From positions 1,879,054 through 1,943,053 of the forward strand of contig VUYV01000015.1 of NCBI GenBank assembly GCA_008711295.1: a DNA stretch of 64,000 nucleotides, in the 5' to 3' direction. The position numbers and the translations under genes are program-made. The first letter of the stretch is position 1. Every line of letters begins with the position of its first letter. Shown in pieces: positions 1-14,269 of this stretch. The notes below the pieces were generated by a model. That model was given only the letters and a program-made list of their open reading frames with translations. It had not been told where the DNA came from and searched no databases. Origin of the DNA: Anarhynchus alexandrinus (taxonomy: Eukaryota > Chordata > Aves > Charadriiformes > Charadriidae).

Positions 1-2193
1 CTTTTCTGCATTGATCAGCTGTAGTACATTATGAGTACTTCTGTATATCATTGAAATGAAAGATTTTACTGCATCTTAAGAATGAGCATTTATGCTTCCA
101 GCTTCTCACATTTTTTTCCGAGGTTTCTTTGATCTAGATATGGTGAGGTGGAGAAAAAGGATAGTCCCAGAGACCAATGGTGTTCAAAATACCAGTGTCT
201 GAAAACGTTGCCTCAGATTGGTAAGCTTATTCAAGCAGAACAAATGAGAACCAAAAATGCAGATTCCATCAATACGTCTGCACTTCATGTCTCCCTGAAG
301 CAGGGAACATTAATAGATCTCCTCATGTTACTCTGTCTGATTAGCTATATCTGGAAAACATGAGCCTTTGCCACTGATGAGTTAGAGGTATGTGCTTTAA
401 AAGTCACAAAGGAAATGTGAAGAAGTTTAGCAGTGTTTTCTAACCATTCCTATTGTTTATATACTTATTTGAGTACATTTTGAAAGGGTTGTAATGCTTA
501 TTTGTGCTTAGAGCTGGGGAATTTCTCTTCTCACAAGTGTTCCAGGGTAGGAAGTTGTAATATTGGCAATAGTGCTCTATTTGTTCTTGCCCTCCAAAGT
601 AGAAAATATTTACCTCCTAGAACACCATTTAAGTGTGTTTTTTTTCCCTCCTCCATTTTACAACCTTGGAAACTCTGGCAGACGCCTAGGCTCAAAACAG
701 TCACACAAGAGTGCATCTTACTCAGTGTAGTGTAAATGGAAGGGACTCGGTTAGTGAAAAAGCAAAGCACACAAAAAAATCTTTGTATCCATTCTTACAT
801 GGCTGAGTCTGTAGTGAGCTTCAAAGGTCTTGCATCTGAGGAAAGCGATGACATGAAGAAAGTATTCAGTGTGGAAGATCATGTAGAGATCAAGAGAATT
901 GGAAACGAAGTCAGCAAAGTAATATTTCTAAAGAAAGCCTTGTATAAGAGGGAAAATAGAAGATAAGTTGGAAACTATGTCTAATATTAAAGGTTTTAGG
1001 AACAGAAGGCATGAAGGTGAGAGCTGAAGGAGGAACCAAAAAGAACAGTTAAGTCCATAAATATGTGATGATGACTGCAGCAGGATATGAAGTAAAAGAG
1101 AAGCTGGATTTTGTAGGACTGAGTGAGGAGTGAATCATGAATTTCTGTGTAAGGTACTGGGCAGAGCAGCATTACATCACCGACAAGAGGCTACATCTAG
1201 CATGTATGAAATCCAAGGGCATGTATTTATACTGGGGGCAGTTCTGCTCTTATGTTTAATGTTTCTCTAAGAGGTGTGTACACAGCCTTTTTGATTTGGT
1301 GCTGATTTCAGTAGAGGCTGCTTTTCTAAGTGAAACTCAGTGTCATCAGTCTTGCTATGAAAACCAAGCCTCACTAATAGATCTGTTTCTAACTCTAGCT
1401 CTTCTAGTTGTGAAGAAGGTGGCCCTTCCTCTCAATCAGTATGCTGCTGAGCTGCATGGCCTATGGCTACGAAGACTGAAAAAATATTGAATGAGTCTGA
1501 GCTTCAGCGTTCATCTTTGAGAGGTGCCTAGACTTCCTTGCCTCTGTCCATCCATTTCAGCACCAGAACTTCCACTGAAAATAAAAACTTGTCTTAAACA
1601 TAAATCAGAGCCTGAGAATAAAACACGTCATGTGGTTAACCTTTAATACAATGTAACATTTAAAGAATAGTTTGCATCTTTTTCTGGTAAATTACTACAT
1701 AAATATTTAGATTAGGTGCAAGTAGGAATGTGGCATTATTTATGGATCCATATTTCTCTGGCATTTCAGATGCATGGTTGTTTTGCTCCTTAATAAATGC
1801 AGACGTTAAAAGAACAAGCACACACGAAGTGCTAATTTTAAAGCTTTGCAGCTCAGAGGAGAAAAATCTCCATGTTTTGTTAGAACTGCTTGTCTCCTGT
1901 TGCATGATAGAGAGAAATCATTTAACACACTTGCAGTTGCATTAAGCTTCTTTATTTCTGATACTTGTCATGGAGTGACATGTCTCACCTGTTAGTGCAG
2001 ATTGGTAGCAGAGCAACCTGTCAGATCTGAAGATGTTTTGGTGCTGTCTGTTCCTTCTCACTTCAGAGGCAGATGTGTTATGGTACAGTTACTGCTTTAA
2101 TTTTTGCCCCTATCTTGCTTCAGTTCTCTCTCACCTTAATCCTTGGAAGGGGAAGGCATGAATTTATGAAATGTCTTACTGGTGAAAACTGTC

Positions 2194-2237
2194 AAAAAAA
2201 AAAAGGAAAGCGCAGTTTCCTTTTTTTTTTTTTTTTT
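2194..2237. repeat. A-run/T-run inverted repeat (hairpin)
   Basis: Eleven A, then GGAAA, a six-base loop GCGCAG, then TTTCC and a long T run form 16-bp perfect arms (2194-2209 and 2216-2231). The T run continues to 2237. No known element boundary is visible nearby. Confidence 0.85.
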
Positions 2238-4482
2238 CTTCTGGTTTAGCTAGAGATCAGACTGTTAGGGAGATTGACCACAAAGCTACATCGCTAGTAC
2301 AAGGCACAACAGTTCAGAAAATGGTCCTGAAATAATAGTATTGCAAGCTGTTGCGGAAGCACTCTGAGATCCAAGACACATGAATTCTCTTACTTGCACT
2401 GTGCAGACTTCTGGGAAGTTAGGTAAATTATGTACCTTCTCTGTAGCTCGCCTTCCCCTTTATGAAATGTGACCTTCCTTGTATAGTGAGCATACAAGGA
2501 TGATGACAGTAAGTCCGCTGATACCTGTAACCTATTCAGATACTGCAATGATGAAGCTTCCTAGCTATTAGCACAGGAGTAAGTTTCCATTTGAGATGGA
2601 AAAGGTATGGGTATTTCCTTGATCTGTTGAAATTAAGGAGAAATACTGAGCAGCTCTGCTGCAGTCTTGACTTCTAAATTAGTCCTGCACTTTGAAAGTT
2701 AATTCTTTGGGGGCTATCACTCCTCCATGGTCTCTATGATGTTTATCAATGAGGACACCTCACTAAATGTTCATGCCTTTGTGCCTTGGGCTTGGCAGAA
2801 TTATCACTTGAGACCTGTAGGATCTTGTATTCCGGTTCACTAAAGTGTTCACTGAAGAGTTTCCCGTCTTGTGTTTTGAACTTCTGCGGGGAAAGTAGCT
2901 CCATGGATTGATTTATGTATTTTTTTTGTGGTCCTCTTTTGAAAGCCAGTCACTTCTAGTCTAGGCCCCTTGGAAGGTGTTCACATACACTAATTTTCCT
3001 TCTCTAGTTGTTGGCAAGACAGAGGTGTTCCCATATAGCTTGGTGTGCAGGTTACCTTGATGACCTGTTGGTCTGGAAAATACCCCTAATTTCTCTGATT
3101 TTTATAGGCCCCTATTGTATAGAATCCTTTAGTGTTGAATATTCTTCCCCATTTCCTTATGGTGTCTTTGGTTTGATGGCATATAAATTTATTATAATCA
3201 TGGGAATGCATTTTACAAGAAGGCCTTTTTAGTACCTGACTCGACTAAGTTCTTCCAAGCATCCATGGTGAGCCTTGCATTATCTGCAGACTCACTGGAT
3301 TACAGATTTTTCTGGTTTTGTTTTCATGGAGAGTGGCTGTATACGTGGAGGCATCTGACTGTGATTGTGACTGTATTTCAGTAAGTAAAGAATTTGCCAA
3401 AGAATTATTTTCTTACTCAAATATTAATCCCGTGAGAAGAAGATATCTGAAAATATAATTTTCTTGCTGCGAGTAACTGTCTTTATGCAAACTCTTTTCA
3501 GCTATTTTTAATTCTGACGAGCACTTCTGACTATAGATTTCAGAATTCCCATCTTCTGCAGTAATGGCCCTCCAGCACTGATATCCTGAAGGCTAACACA
3601 CACCAGTGTTTCCCTAAGAGGCACGGAGAACTATAATGGGGGAAAAAGTCATAGCTATGGAGAAGAGATTCTCTGTCTCCCCTGCCAGTGCATTAGGCTT
3701 CCTTGGTTTGTACATATCCAGATGGATATGTCAGAAGCTCCATGTAAGAAGCCAAGAAGACCTACAGAATGCCAGCTATTCATTTGTGGTAATAAATGTG
3801 AGGATATAGGGACGAGATGAGTGTTTTCCTTGTAGGAGATAGCACTTGTTTTTACCTGAAGGCATGTAAACTTCCAAAAGGACAAAAGTAAATGTGAATG
3901 GGTCAGTGTCACTCTTGGAATAGGCCTCTCCTGGGAAGACCATTTTTCTAGTACAAAACTAATCAGCCAGAGTAAGCATCTTTATGTCCAAGAACAGTAG
4001 AAAAACCCCAGGATCTGTATGTTTGACTCCTGGAAGTTAAGTCTTTCTTATCAATAATTCCCAGTAGAATCATTCCACGTCACTTGTTTTATTCCTCTTC
4101 AATAAATATTAATCATTTGATTTGGAAACCTTTTTGTTGGCATAGGGTAGCTTCAGAAAATCAAGTGTGAGGGAAAGGGAATTTTCTTAACATGCTTTCT
4201 AACAATTTGGTAACAATCCTCTTCAGATGGTTGGAGAAGAGGTGTCTTCAGTACACTTAGCAAGTTTTAATATATTTAACCTGTTAATTGTAGTATGATG
4301 AGAACATAAAATGTCCCCAAAAGTCTCCAGAAACCTGTAATTAAAAAATGCAGTCAGAATATTTGGCTGTGTTTGTTAGCACTGGATGGATTTTTTTTTT
4401 TTGTTGTCAATTTGTCTAGCTGAGTCCATGTAAACTTTAAATGTTTACAGCCTTCTGCAGAGAGCAGTTCCATAGTTTAGGG

Positions 4483-4504
4483 GAACTCTGTGAGAACTCT
4501 GTGA
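4483..4504. repeat. Short tandem duplication, 2 x 11 bp
   Basis: The unit GAACTCTGTGA occurs twice back to back without a mismatch. It is too short to mean more than a local slippage event. Confidence 0.8.
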
Positions 4505-7500
4505 AAAATCTTCTCCATTTCTGTGTCTGGAACCTGGTTGGTAGAAGTACAGGAGAGCTTGTAAACACCTGAATCTGTTTGTTCAGTTGCTGGACAAATG
4601 CATATTCTCTGTCCTGAAATGCTTCCAATAGAAATTTTCTGTCTTGCTGAGTCCTGTATTTATCTGACTCATAACAGTTCTCCTGTTTGTGCAAGAATGA
4701 GGGCCAACCTGTTCCCTTTGGGCTACTGAGAACATAAAAATAAGTATTTTTCTTTATCTGATTCCCTTCCCTTCATATAATACTAAGGTACATTGCTCTG
4801 ATCTGTCCTGGTATATCTACATGTATGTAAGACACAAATGTATAGAAGCTGGGACAGTGTTGTACTGTTTGTATCATACAGCTTCCTTTTTTCTGACGAT
4901 CCAGCTCTGAAGAATTTTAAAATGCCTGTTAATGTGAGGAGCTGTGGTTCACTTTGTCTACTTCTAAATCTCAGATTGTCAGGAGGAAAGTATCATCATT
5001 CATTAGGTTGGGAAGGTAGAAGTTTCCTGTCTTACAATATGTGGATGTGTCACCTTTTGGTCTGGGTGTGAGGGAACTGAAGTCAAGAAATGAAACCTGG
5101 AGTGTGAGTACAAAAATTGATTTCTATTTTTAATTTCTCTCAGTTTTAAACAAACCTGTTTAGTTTACCTAGCCATGTCTTCCATTTTGAGCTATGAGGC
5201 TTATTTTTGAGTACTGCTATTGCAAAGAGAGCCTAACACCAGGAAGAGCAGCAGAACACACCCTGTTTCAGACAATACTATTTGGGGCCTTAGTGCTGTA
5301 AATGATGTAGAAATGTGCGTGTATTAATGAGGGGTATAATAGGTTTCAGTCAAAGTGGGAGATAAGATGTGTTAATCTTGTATATTAAATAGTCCTACAA
5401 CAATGAACCTTATAATGAGGCTGTTATTAAATCTTTTCTTCACTGGCTTCAGTTCAGTCAAACCAGTGCTTTTCACTTTGACATGTTTAAGAACAGTTTT
5501 TACAAGAATGGACCAACTTTCTGAGGCCTTTGATGTCATTCTGAAATACTTATCTAGTTAGACATGTGTATAGCACGTGAAGGAAAAGGAAATCTTGGGG
5601 GCACTCTGACATGTCATGCTTTCCTTTTTTGGTTTTGGGGACACCTCCTTTAAAATTAGTGTTAGTGTGCTTTTATGGAGTTTGATTTGACCTCAGCTGC
5701 CTTTTAGGAAAAGGAGCATTACATTTCTCTCATCAACAGTGTGCAAACAGATTGTGTTATAACAAGGTTAGAAAGACTGTTAAAATAGCAATAGTTTTAA
5801 AAGAAAAAATTTTCTAGAATGATCTGCAATTTTTACGTACTGTGCTGTTCTAGCTGTAGCACTGAAGGCAGTTCCATAAGAAGGGCAAGATTTCTTGGCT
5901 CGCTGATACTTATTTTTTTTCTATTTCAGTCCCGCAACATTTACAGATTTTTCATCTCGCCACTTGCGGATAGTCAGATTAAAATCTATGTACTTCTGTG
6001 TGAGTATGTTCTAGTTTAAAAGGGTGAAAAAAGAAAGTTGAAATACCCAAGCCTGGTGCAGACTGATGCAGAGAGGCAACCTCCTGAGGAAGCGGCAGAC
6101 AAAAGAATTCGCCATAGCAGCCAGGTTTCTGTTCCTGTATGGACCTGAGCAAGGAGTCTCGTGTTCCGAGAGTGGTGGGAGCTTGGCTGAAGGAGGGTCT
6201 GCTTTTCTCCGTCAGCATTATTCCCAGCTGAGGGCTGTAAGGAAAAGGTTCGGTGAGACACATCAAGTATATAAAATTAAGAGTGATGATTGATTGTTTC
6301 CTGCAAGGAAGCAACAAGACAGACACCACTGTGTATTCTCAGGTGATCCCCGTTCTGATAGTAACCGAGACCAAACCTGATTAGCTTTGTTATAAAATGA
6401 GTTGATGTTTTGTGATCTTACATTTTCATTCCCTGCAACGCAGACACCTTTTTGATTTACAATGCATGTTCTTTAATTGAGATGGAGGTGCTGTAGCTCT
6501 GCTCTCCTTAAGTTCAGGTTTTACATTCCATTTCTCTTTTGCCTCTTCATCCCCTTTCCTGCATGCGTCTGACTCCAAGCTCACATTTATCCTGTTAAAT
6601 AACTCCTCTTACTGTGTCTAAACATAACAGGCTGAGCATCCTTTCTCAGATACCTCAATTCCCATATAGGCTAAAAGCACCTTATCTCTCCTCGGGCTTC
6701 CGCCAGGAGCTCTGTTGTCAAATTAGAGTAAATAACATGGCTGTTTTAATATCGAGTAGTACTGATATGATAAATGGCTTTGTGTAAACAGTAACGGTGG
6801 CTACTGTGAAAGATTTTTTAATTCTCACAAAGGCCTGCAACTAAAGCAGCGCGTGTTTCCAGTGGTGGGTAGTTTATGTAAAGCGGTGACTGCCTGTGTG
6901 GATGGAGGGGAGCGTAATTTGAGGAAGGACGGTGGCAGGAGGATTGCACGCTGGATTTTCATGTTTCAAAGTGATGTGTTAGATCCCTCTCTGTAACAAA
7001 ATTAACCTCAAAATTTGACAAGTGCTCTGTGCAAGTTGTTAGGCGAGCGGTAATATCCAGCAAGGTCAGTAGGTGGAGCGGCAGGTCCATTTTTTTTTTG
7101 TCGCAGGGGCTGACCAGTGCTTTTGTCGGCTTTGCAGATGCACATATGGTAGAATATTATCATTTTATGGTTACAATTATGAGCAATTTGATAGAAAATG
7201 AAAGCTAAATTATGCAGTGTTCCTTTTATTTGTTTAATTTTGCACTCTAAATATGTAAAAGGAGAAAAATAGCACTCTGTGTGTGTGGATGGTGATAGGT
7301 GCATTACCTTCTTTTGGCTTCATATTCTCACACAGCACAGGTTGAGATTATTTTCTGTCGTACATGATGAAATGTGTGGTGTTGTTCTCAGATGCTGGGA
7401 CTGTTTTGCACAGAAATTGTATATGGGTGAATCTCCAGGCTCCCTTTTTCCATAAAAAAGGATCATACATTTACTGGCTGATAGACAAATGCATAAGTAA

Positions 7501-10500
7501 CAAGTTCCTTACCAGTTTCCAGTGGAAGAGGCTGGGTAGCTGTGCCGTCTAAACAAATGCCAAAGGAAATGTTTAAATCCTGAAAGTCACTATAGACGTT
7601 GGCAGAGCTCCCCTGAAAGGAGCGAATGTGTTCTGAACAAAGTCCTTCTTGCCAGTGAAGGAAAATCTTCTGTTGTCTCAGGTCTTAAGCCAAAAGTAAA
7701 AAATTGGTGGCCCATGCCAGAACTAGTAGCCTGTTACGATGATCTGTGGGGTCTATATTTTGTGTATCCAGATTCTTATTTTTTCTGTTATCTGATCCCT
7801 TATGTTCCTTATTATGAAAATGAATGTTTTCACTAGTGTGTGTAGTGGCATAACTGGCCTTTTGTGTGTGGCTTTCTTCCCTCCTTTTCACTAGAAGAAA
7901 GTTGTTAGCACAGCCAGGCTGCAGGGTAAACCTTTATTTTCTTTTTTCTTTGCTTGTAAATATCCTTTTGTTTGTATTAATGAAGATAAGGCTGGAGATG
8001 TGTTTTCCACTTGGAATGGAAAGTGCAAGCTCTAAAATGGTATTTGCATTTATTGATCCAGGCACATCTGCTGGCATATGATGGTGTGTGGTATTTTTGT
8101 CCTTACCCCCCTTTGAACCAGAGAACATGGCAGATAAGCTGTCCAGTTTGATTGGCGTATCCTGCGGAAAGGATTTTCAATACATAGGATCAAATCCGGT
8201 ACCCTAAACTTCTTTTGCATTTTAAAAGTATGATAGAGACTTCTCTGAGTTCCTGGGCTGTGTTGGACATTAGTTTTAGGTTTAAATGCTTTCTTTGCTC
8301 TCTTTAAATCATACTGGCTATCTTTTTGTTTGGCCAGTTTTAGATACACTGTATTTATATTGTGCATTTCAATATTTTTCAGTATCCTTAAAGTGAACTT
8401 GGGGAATTTCATCATCTGGGTGGTACAGAGCACCTTGGTAGATGATATAAAACTCAGGCTATGTGTAAAAGAAATTAAAAAAATTACCAGAAATAGGAAT
8501 AAATCATACTTGCAAACCAGGGTAGGAAATCTTATACCTTTTACTGCCTTTTTTTTTTTATGATCAATTTTAACAGTTGCCCTACAGGTGGTATGGGTGC
8601 AGATGGAAAGATTATTTTTCGAAAACAACTCGTTCAGTTGTTTAGGAAACTGCATTTTTTTATCTCTGTTCCCACCTGACATCAGTAAGTCCAGAGATTA
8701 GATTTGAATTTAATGTTTTACATATGCTTCCTGAAAGCTCCAAAGGACTGTCCTGGCTTTGTCCCTAACTTTGTTCTTAAATCTGTAGCTTTTCTTTAGG
8801 TAGGTAACCATAACTTAACTAATTTGTATGCGCCATATGCAGTCTTGGCTCACTTCAAAGTGTAATCAAGTCATGAACTAATTACAATACCATATTCCCA
8901 AAGAATGTAAATTTAATTTCCCTTCAAACAGAATGGGAATGTATTAAGCAATTCCTTTATATGAGAGCTGTGGCATTCAACAACATAATGCTGATGCTTC
9001 AAAGAGAAGTGAAGTTCTTAACTTTTGTGGACCTTGTGACCTTTTTCCCTATGCATCTTCCCTTTTTATTCTTGTATCTTGAGTTAATTTACTGCCTGGA
9101 TAAAAACATTAAAATATTCAAGTATAAATTAAAATGTAACTGTTGGGCTTTAGATTGGAGATCACTCCATCTTATTGTATGTGACTTGCTTCTTTATAGT
9201 GTTTTCAGAAATGTGCTTCCTGAGGATTTTGGAGCAGAAAGAAATTGTGTTTTCAATTGAAGGCTCATAAGGTTCGGACCCGCACCAGATTTCTTTAATA
9301 CATTGAAAAGTGGATGTGCAGAAAGTTCCCTACAGGTTCTTAGCATCTCTGTGCCAAGGAGTCCACATAAACTCAGTTATATAAGAACGAGTGAAGTGAA
9401 GTTGTTCATAAAACATTTTATTACCTTCAGTCTTTGCAGCATCTTCAGAGTTTAGATAATAAACCTTCATAGGAGTTTCTAGTCTTTACCCTTTCACAGA
9501 ACAATGATTCACATAGGTTCAAGCCACTTATTTTATTTCTTTTAATTTTAAAGGCAGAAGAAACGTGTTAGGGTTGACTTTGATGTGCCTGGATAGTTTG
9601 ATTTCCAAAATGCAGTCCTCTTGTTGCTTTTCTGAGATGACATTGTCAAAGCGCAGGACTGCATATGTATTAATCACAAGTTGTATTTTAAAATTAAATG
9701 TGGGTCAGCTTCCAATGAAGTAAGTAATTGTTTAATGCTAAAGGAAAGAGCTTAGAATATCTTAGTTTATATTTTAAAATGTTCCTTTTAGATGTTAATT
9801 CATTAATACCAGCAGTTTATTTTTATTCATATAACTTACATTCATATGTAAGTAGTTGAAGCTGCATTATTTTAATCCTTTCTTTGGTTAGGAAGAAGAG
9901 AGCCTGCAGGTGGAAATCAGAATGACATACATATTGCTTCGTTCCCAAAAGGCACGGTATCTTGCTGCTATTGATATGCAAAATATTAAGGTAGAAAATA
10001 AACCTCGTTGCCTCATCTGTTAAAATACTGAAAAATATATGCTTGGGTGATGCATGGAAAAATGTGGGCCTGCTTCAAACTGAGCACGCTTGTAGTGGAG
10101 TTTGCCACGAGGCCGTCGTGGGCCTTTGGGGCTCTGCAGACTCTACAAATTCTGTTCCCTTGTATTATGAGTGTTTAAATGTAGCCTGAGCCTTAGTTGT
10201 AGATACAGGTATAGTATTATTTGGACACCCGGCTATGTTGACTCAGCCTTTGCTTGAGTTTGGTGATATGCTTTCTTACTCTGGCAGCAGCATTTAAGAT
10301 GTTTTTGGGCTACTGAGTAACACTGCAGTGGGATGCCATAGTAGTACAAGGTGCCGAAGTTATAGATGCAGAGATGTGTCTATTAAACGGATGTGAGGTT
10401 GCTTTGAGCATTGTTCAAGTTGCCATCCACAGTCCAGCCGCATTGTAGAAATGGTGTAGTAGTGTTGTTGCAGCCAAACTAAAAAAAACCCACAAAAATA

Positions 10501-12133
10501 TCAAAGCAAGGTAAATTCTACCAGGCATGAAGTGCTTGATGCTGGGTACTGTGGCTGTGCACAGCTCTTTCAATAGGTCTGCCTTATGCACACCTAGTTG
10601 GAGGGCAGGCAGACAAGCTCAGGTCAGCCTGCAACATATCTGAATAAATTTTTCTTTGGAGACTGAAGACCTCTCTTTCAGCGTTCAGCCTAGATTCAGG
10701 AACGTGGTGTCAGCGGTACTTCCTCACCGTCTCCTTCTTAGTCTAGTTTTTTCACAGCTTTTGTCTTGAAGGGACTACCTGAGGCAGTGAAGAAGTATGG
10801 TATTTGCTGAAACTGCCAATATCATGATAACTAGTCAGGTTTCTAGATGCATGTCCTTAAGCAGGGATTAAAAAAAAATTGTCTACTACATCATGATTGC
10901 AGATGTCAAAAAGCTTTCTTCCTCACGTGCTGAAATCATATCCCTGAAGGTTTCTTGTATCTCTACCGCAAAGTGTAAGTTATTGCCATCTTATTTAAAT
11001 TTAAATCCAACTTGTGCCTATTTGACTTTTTCCTTCCTTTGCTTGCTTTATTCATCTTTGCATATCTCTGTAATAGCTCTGACTCTCTAGAGAATCTACC
11101 CGTTGGATATAGGGGCTGATGGGACTGGAGCATCTTGTTGCTGAAGATGGAGATTTAGCTCTTGTGTTCTCTTCTGGACATGGATCACAGTATGCAGCCT
11201 TGAATGAAGGGACGGTCCAAGTCAGAGCTACAGTCAGGGACTATAGGAATGAGTCATCCCTGGGCATCTTGTTCGATGCTTGGGAAGTCTCTTAAGGCTT
11301 GCCTGCATGGGTGAATGCAGGCAAACTTGCACTCTAAGCTAATCAGGTGCAAGATGAACCTGGTCTGTCAGTGCTGTGCCTGAGCTGTGCTAACTTTCCC
11401 TACAGCTGCGAGACTTGTGTACTGGAGCTGGCTTGTGGAGCGTGGGACTGCTGGGCTGCACGTGTGTGCACAGACATGCCTGAAGACTCCCTGTGCCACA
11501 GCTTTTCTATGTGTGAAAAGGCAATACTAGAGCTTTTGCCTGTCCCAGAAATGTTTGTGGCAAGCCATTGAGGAATGAGTCACTACATGAGGACTTCTCA
11601 CAACCACTCTGAAAATATAACAGGGCCTTTGTTACTGCTTTGATTGCCAAAAAAATCTTGTTAGTTGTGTTCACCTCACTTGAGGAGTTTCTAGAAAATT
11701 TTTTCCAGCCTCAAGTTCATGTGACTGGAGACTGCGTTAATTTTTTTGCTTCTTTAAAATAAAGGGAGGTAAAACCTCTTACAAGAATTGATATGAGAAA
11801 GGCAGAACTTAAGAAAATAGCCCTTGCAGAGTTGCCTGGCATTGGCAACATTTTTAAAACCTCAACTCTAGATGAAGAGACCAGTGGGTGTTTGAACTGC
11901 TGTAGCACAAACGTTGCTCACAGAATGATGTGGAGGCTGATTTGTAGAACTCAAAAGCTTTCTAGGAAGTAACTGGATGCTCTAAACCAGAACACTTCAG
12001 ATTTTAAGATGGGCTTCAGTTATAGTCAAAGAGGCAGTGAAAACAGTGTACTGGGAACAGTACAGGAGGTCACTGGGTATGCCAGAGATTGGCACTTTTT
12101 CCTCCTACCCACCCCCTGCCCCCTACCCCCCCC

Positions 12134-12147
12134 NNNNNNNNNNNNNN
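12134..12147. other. Assembly gap (14 N) beside a C-rich run
   Basis: Fourteen unknown bases sit between a C-rich tract (about 12102-12133, CCCCTGCCCCC-like) and the CR1 fragment. Homopolymeric C plus an interspersed repeat is a typical place for assembly to fail, so the true length is unknown. More CR1 sequence may be missing here. Confidence 0.97.
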
Positions 12148-12385
12148 CTCCTCCCAGTTTTGTGTCATCAGCAAACGTGCTGATGGTACACTCCATCCCT
12201 TCATCCAGGTCATTGATGAATATATTGAACAGGACTGGACCCAGTACTGACCCCTGAGGGACAGCACTTGTTACTGACCTCCAACTAGACTCTGCACCAC
12301 TAACCACAACCCTCTGAGCTCTATCTGCCAGCCAGTTTTCAATCCACTGCACTGTCCATTCATCTAACCCACTCTCCCACCAGCC
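12148..12385 (-). mobile_element. CR1 LINE fragment, reverse-transcriptase core (antisense)
   Basis: Read on the minus strand this encodes an RT piece with [32 protein letters not shown] and a FADDTKLGG motif (FADD at about 12164-12175), all diagnostic of the CR1 RT domain. Both ends are missing: the upstream side fades near 12385 and the downstream side runs into a run of 14 N. The frame is still open over this stretch, so the copy is not very old. It is only a small part of a 4.5-kb element and cannot be autonomous. Confidence 0.9.
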
Positions 12386-14269
12386 TATTCCTTCTCCCTT
12401 CTTCATGCCAGCTCTTGTGCTTAACTGACCCGTTTCTGGGTCAGTTTGCTGAGCCCTCGGAGTGCGTAAGAGGTTTGGGAGAGCTGCAGGCTGGTGCTGA
12501 TGGGGGCAGTGGACTCTGCAGGGTGAGAGGGAACATGTCTTTGGCAGCAGTTGAGCATTAGGTTGGCTGTGCCTTCTCATGAAACCTCACCTGTAAGAAA
12601 AAGCTCTTTGTTCCCTGCCTAACATCCTTCTCCCTGGAAATCTGTTCCTGGCCTCTGTAAGCATGTCACCACTGCATGCTACCAGTCCCTCTTCTCAAAG
12701 CCAACTCTGTCTCCACTGAGGTTAGTATCTTGTAAGAGCCATAAATGAACTCTTAATTCGGTGACTTACATTCAGTGATGAAATTAACTAATTTATTCTA
12801 TAAAATATATAGTATTTGCAGTTTGACATGTAAATGTGGCTGTTGAAATCTTAACCTTTGCATTTCTGATTTTTTTTTGTTTTTTGTTTTGTGTCCTCCC
12901 CCATGTAAAACCTTAATACTTTACTAACAAACTACATAAAATGTATTGGTGAGATACATTCAAATGCATATTTCTTGGACATAAAATTACAGTTTAGTGA
13001 GATGCCAAGTACCACTTCTCTCAGGAAACTAAGATCTTGTAAATCCAATATTTGTGCTCCTGAACACATGAAGAAATATTTGATGTAAGCATTTAGACAC
13101 ATTACTTTTTCTGTGGAATGCAAATCTGTAGGACTTATCCTCTATGTTTTTTTTACCCCTTTCATGTTTTTTTTTTTTAAAGCAGATTATGAAAATATTT
13201 GTCATTACATATGTATTTGGCTAGAGACTGTATTGCCGTAGTATACATGTGCCCTTGTTACACCTGAATGACTTCAGTATTTTTGTGGCAGGGTTGTATA
13301 TTGCCTGGCTAATTTGTACAGGATAAAGAGATCATCTTGCTGCTTTTAGCAAAAAATTCAATAGAACAGAAGAGTAAGATATAATATTAAGGCTTTTTTC
13401 TTTCTTAAGAACAAATTCTGCAGTAAATGTACCAGCACCTCATGGAGAATTATCATACCTGGAGCTATTCTGCAAGTGTCTTAAACAAATGAACATTTTC
13501 TTTTTTTTCTGTTTGAAGCTTCATGTTTACTTACTTAGTCAGCAAAGCAGGGCTTTGGACTTTTAGACAAGGGGGGCTGTAAACATACTTTGCTTAATGT
13601 AGAGTGATTGTGTGAATGAACAAGGTTTTAATCTTCCAATATAGGAAGTTTTAACAGTCACAATGTTAACCAAATCTTAGAAGAATTTCAGGGATATCTC
13701 AGCTGCCATTTGAACTCATGTTAACTATTGCCCTTCCCACTCATAATCACATAACTGACCTTTGGACAATCAGGATTTGCTTGCATGCTTTCTTAATGTT
13801 AATTTTACATGTCATGTTTTAAGCTGTATTTTAAATAAATTTGACAGCTGCAAACTAGAGATGGTGGCATCATGCGCGCAGCAAGGGCTCTGCAGTCTGT
13901 AAAACACAATTTGTGCATCTCTTTTATGGTACACTTGCACCACGTATGTGCTAAGCAGGGGAGCGAGGGCAATCCTTCCTAGTTTTCCAGCAGGACTGAT
14001 ATTAACCCTGTGGCAAGAGTTGAGGGTAGGTGCATGGCCATCAGTTGTGTGCCCCAAGGCTGTTTAGGGTACTCATTCCTTGTGCCAGCAGTGTGCTAGC
14101 TGGAGGGAGAAGAGGGTAAAATCTGTTTTGTGGGGAAGGGGTTGCTGAAAGCAAAGTGAATTAAGAGGGCCGTAAAAAATTGATAAAGATAGGACTGTCT
14201 GTTTTTATATTCTGCCACATAACATGGGTTTAAATGAATTTCCCTATAATTTGTCTTCAAATACCGACA

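Noticed and set aside
8421..8522. Possible + strand exon with a Lys-rich peptide
   Set aside because: The Lys-rich, vaguely coiled-coil look prompted a comparison with hinderin upstream of YRECQ, but no residues match and the flanking splice signals are weak.
8050..8682. 210-codon minus-strand open frame
   Set aside because: Longest frame without family resemblance. Lys-, Phe- and Ile-rich composition mirrors AT-rich DNA, there is no repeat or retrogene signature, and it lies within an intron of a + strand gene.
12426..12443. TGACCC/GGGTCA hairpin as a regulatory site
   Set aside because: Six-base arms are common by chance in 64 kb, and the site lies at the edge of a CR1 fragment.
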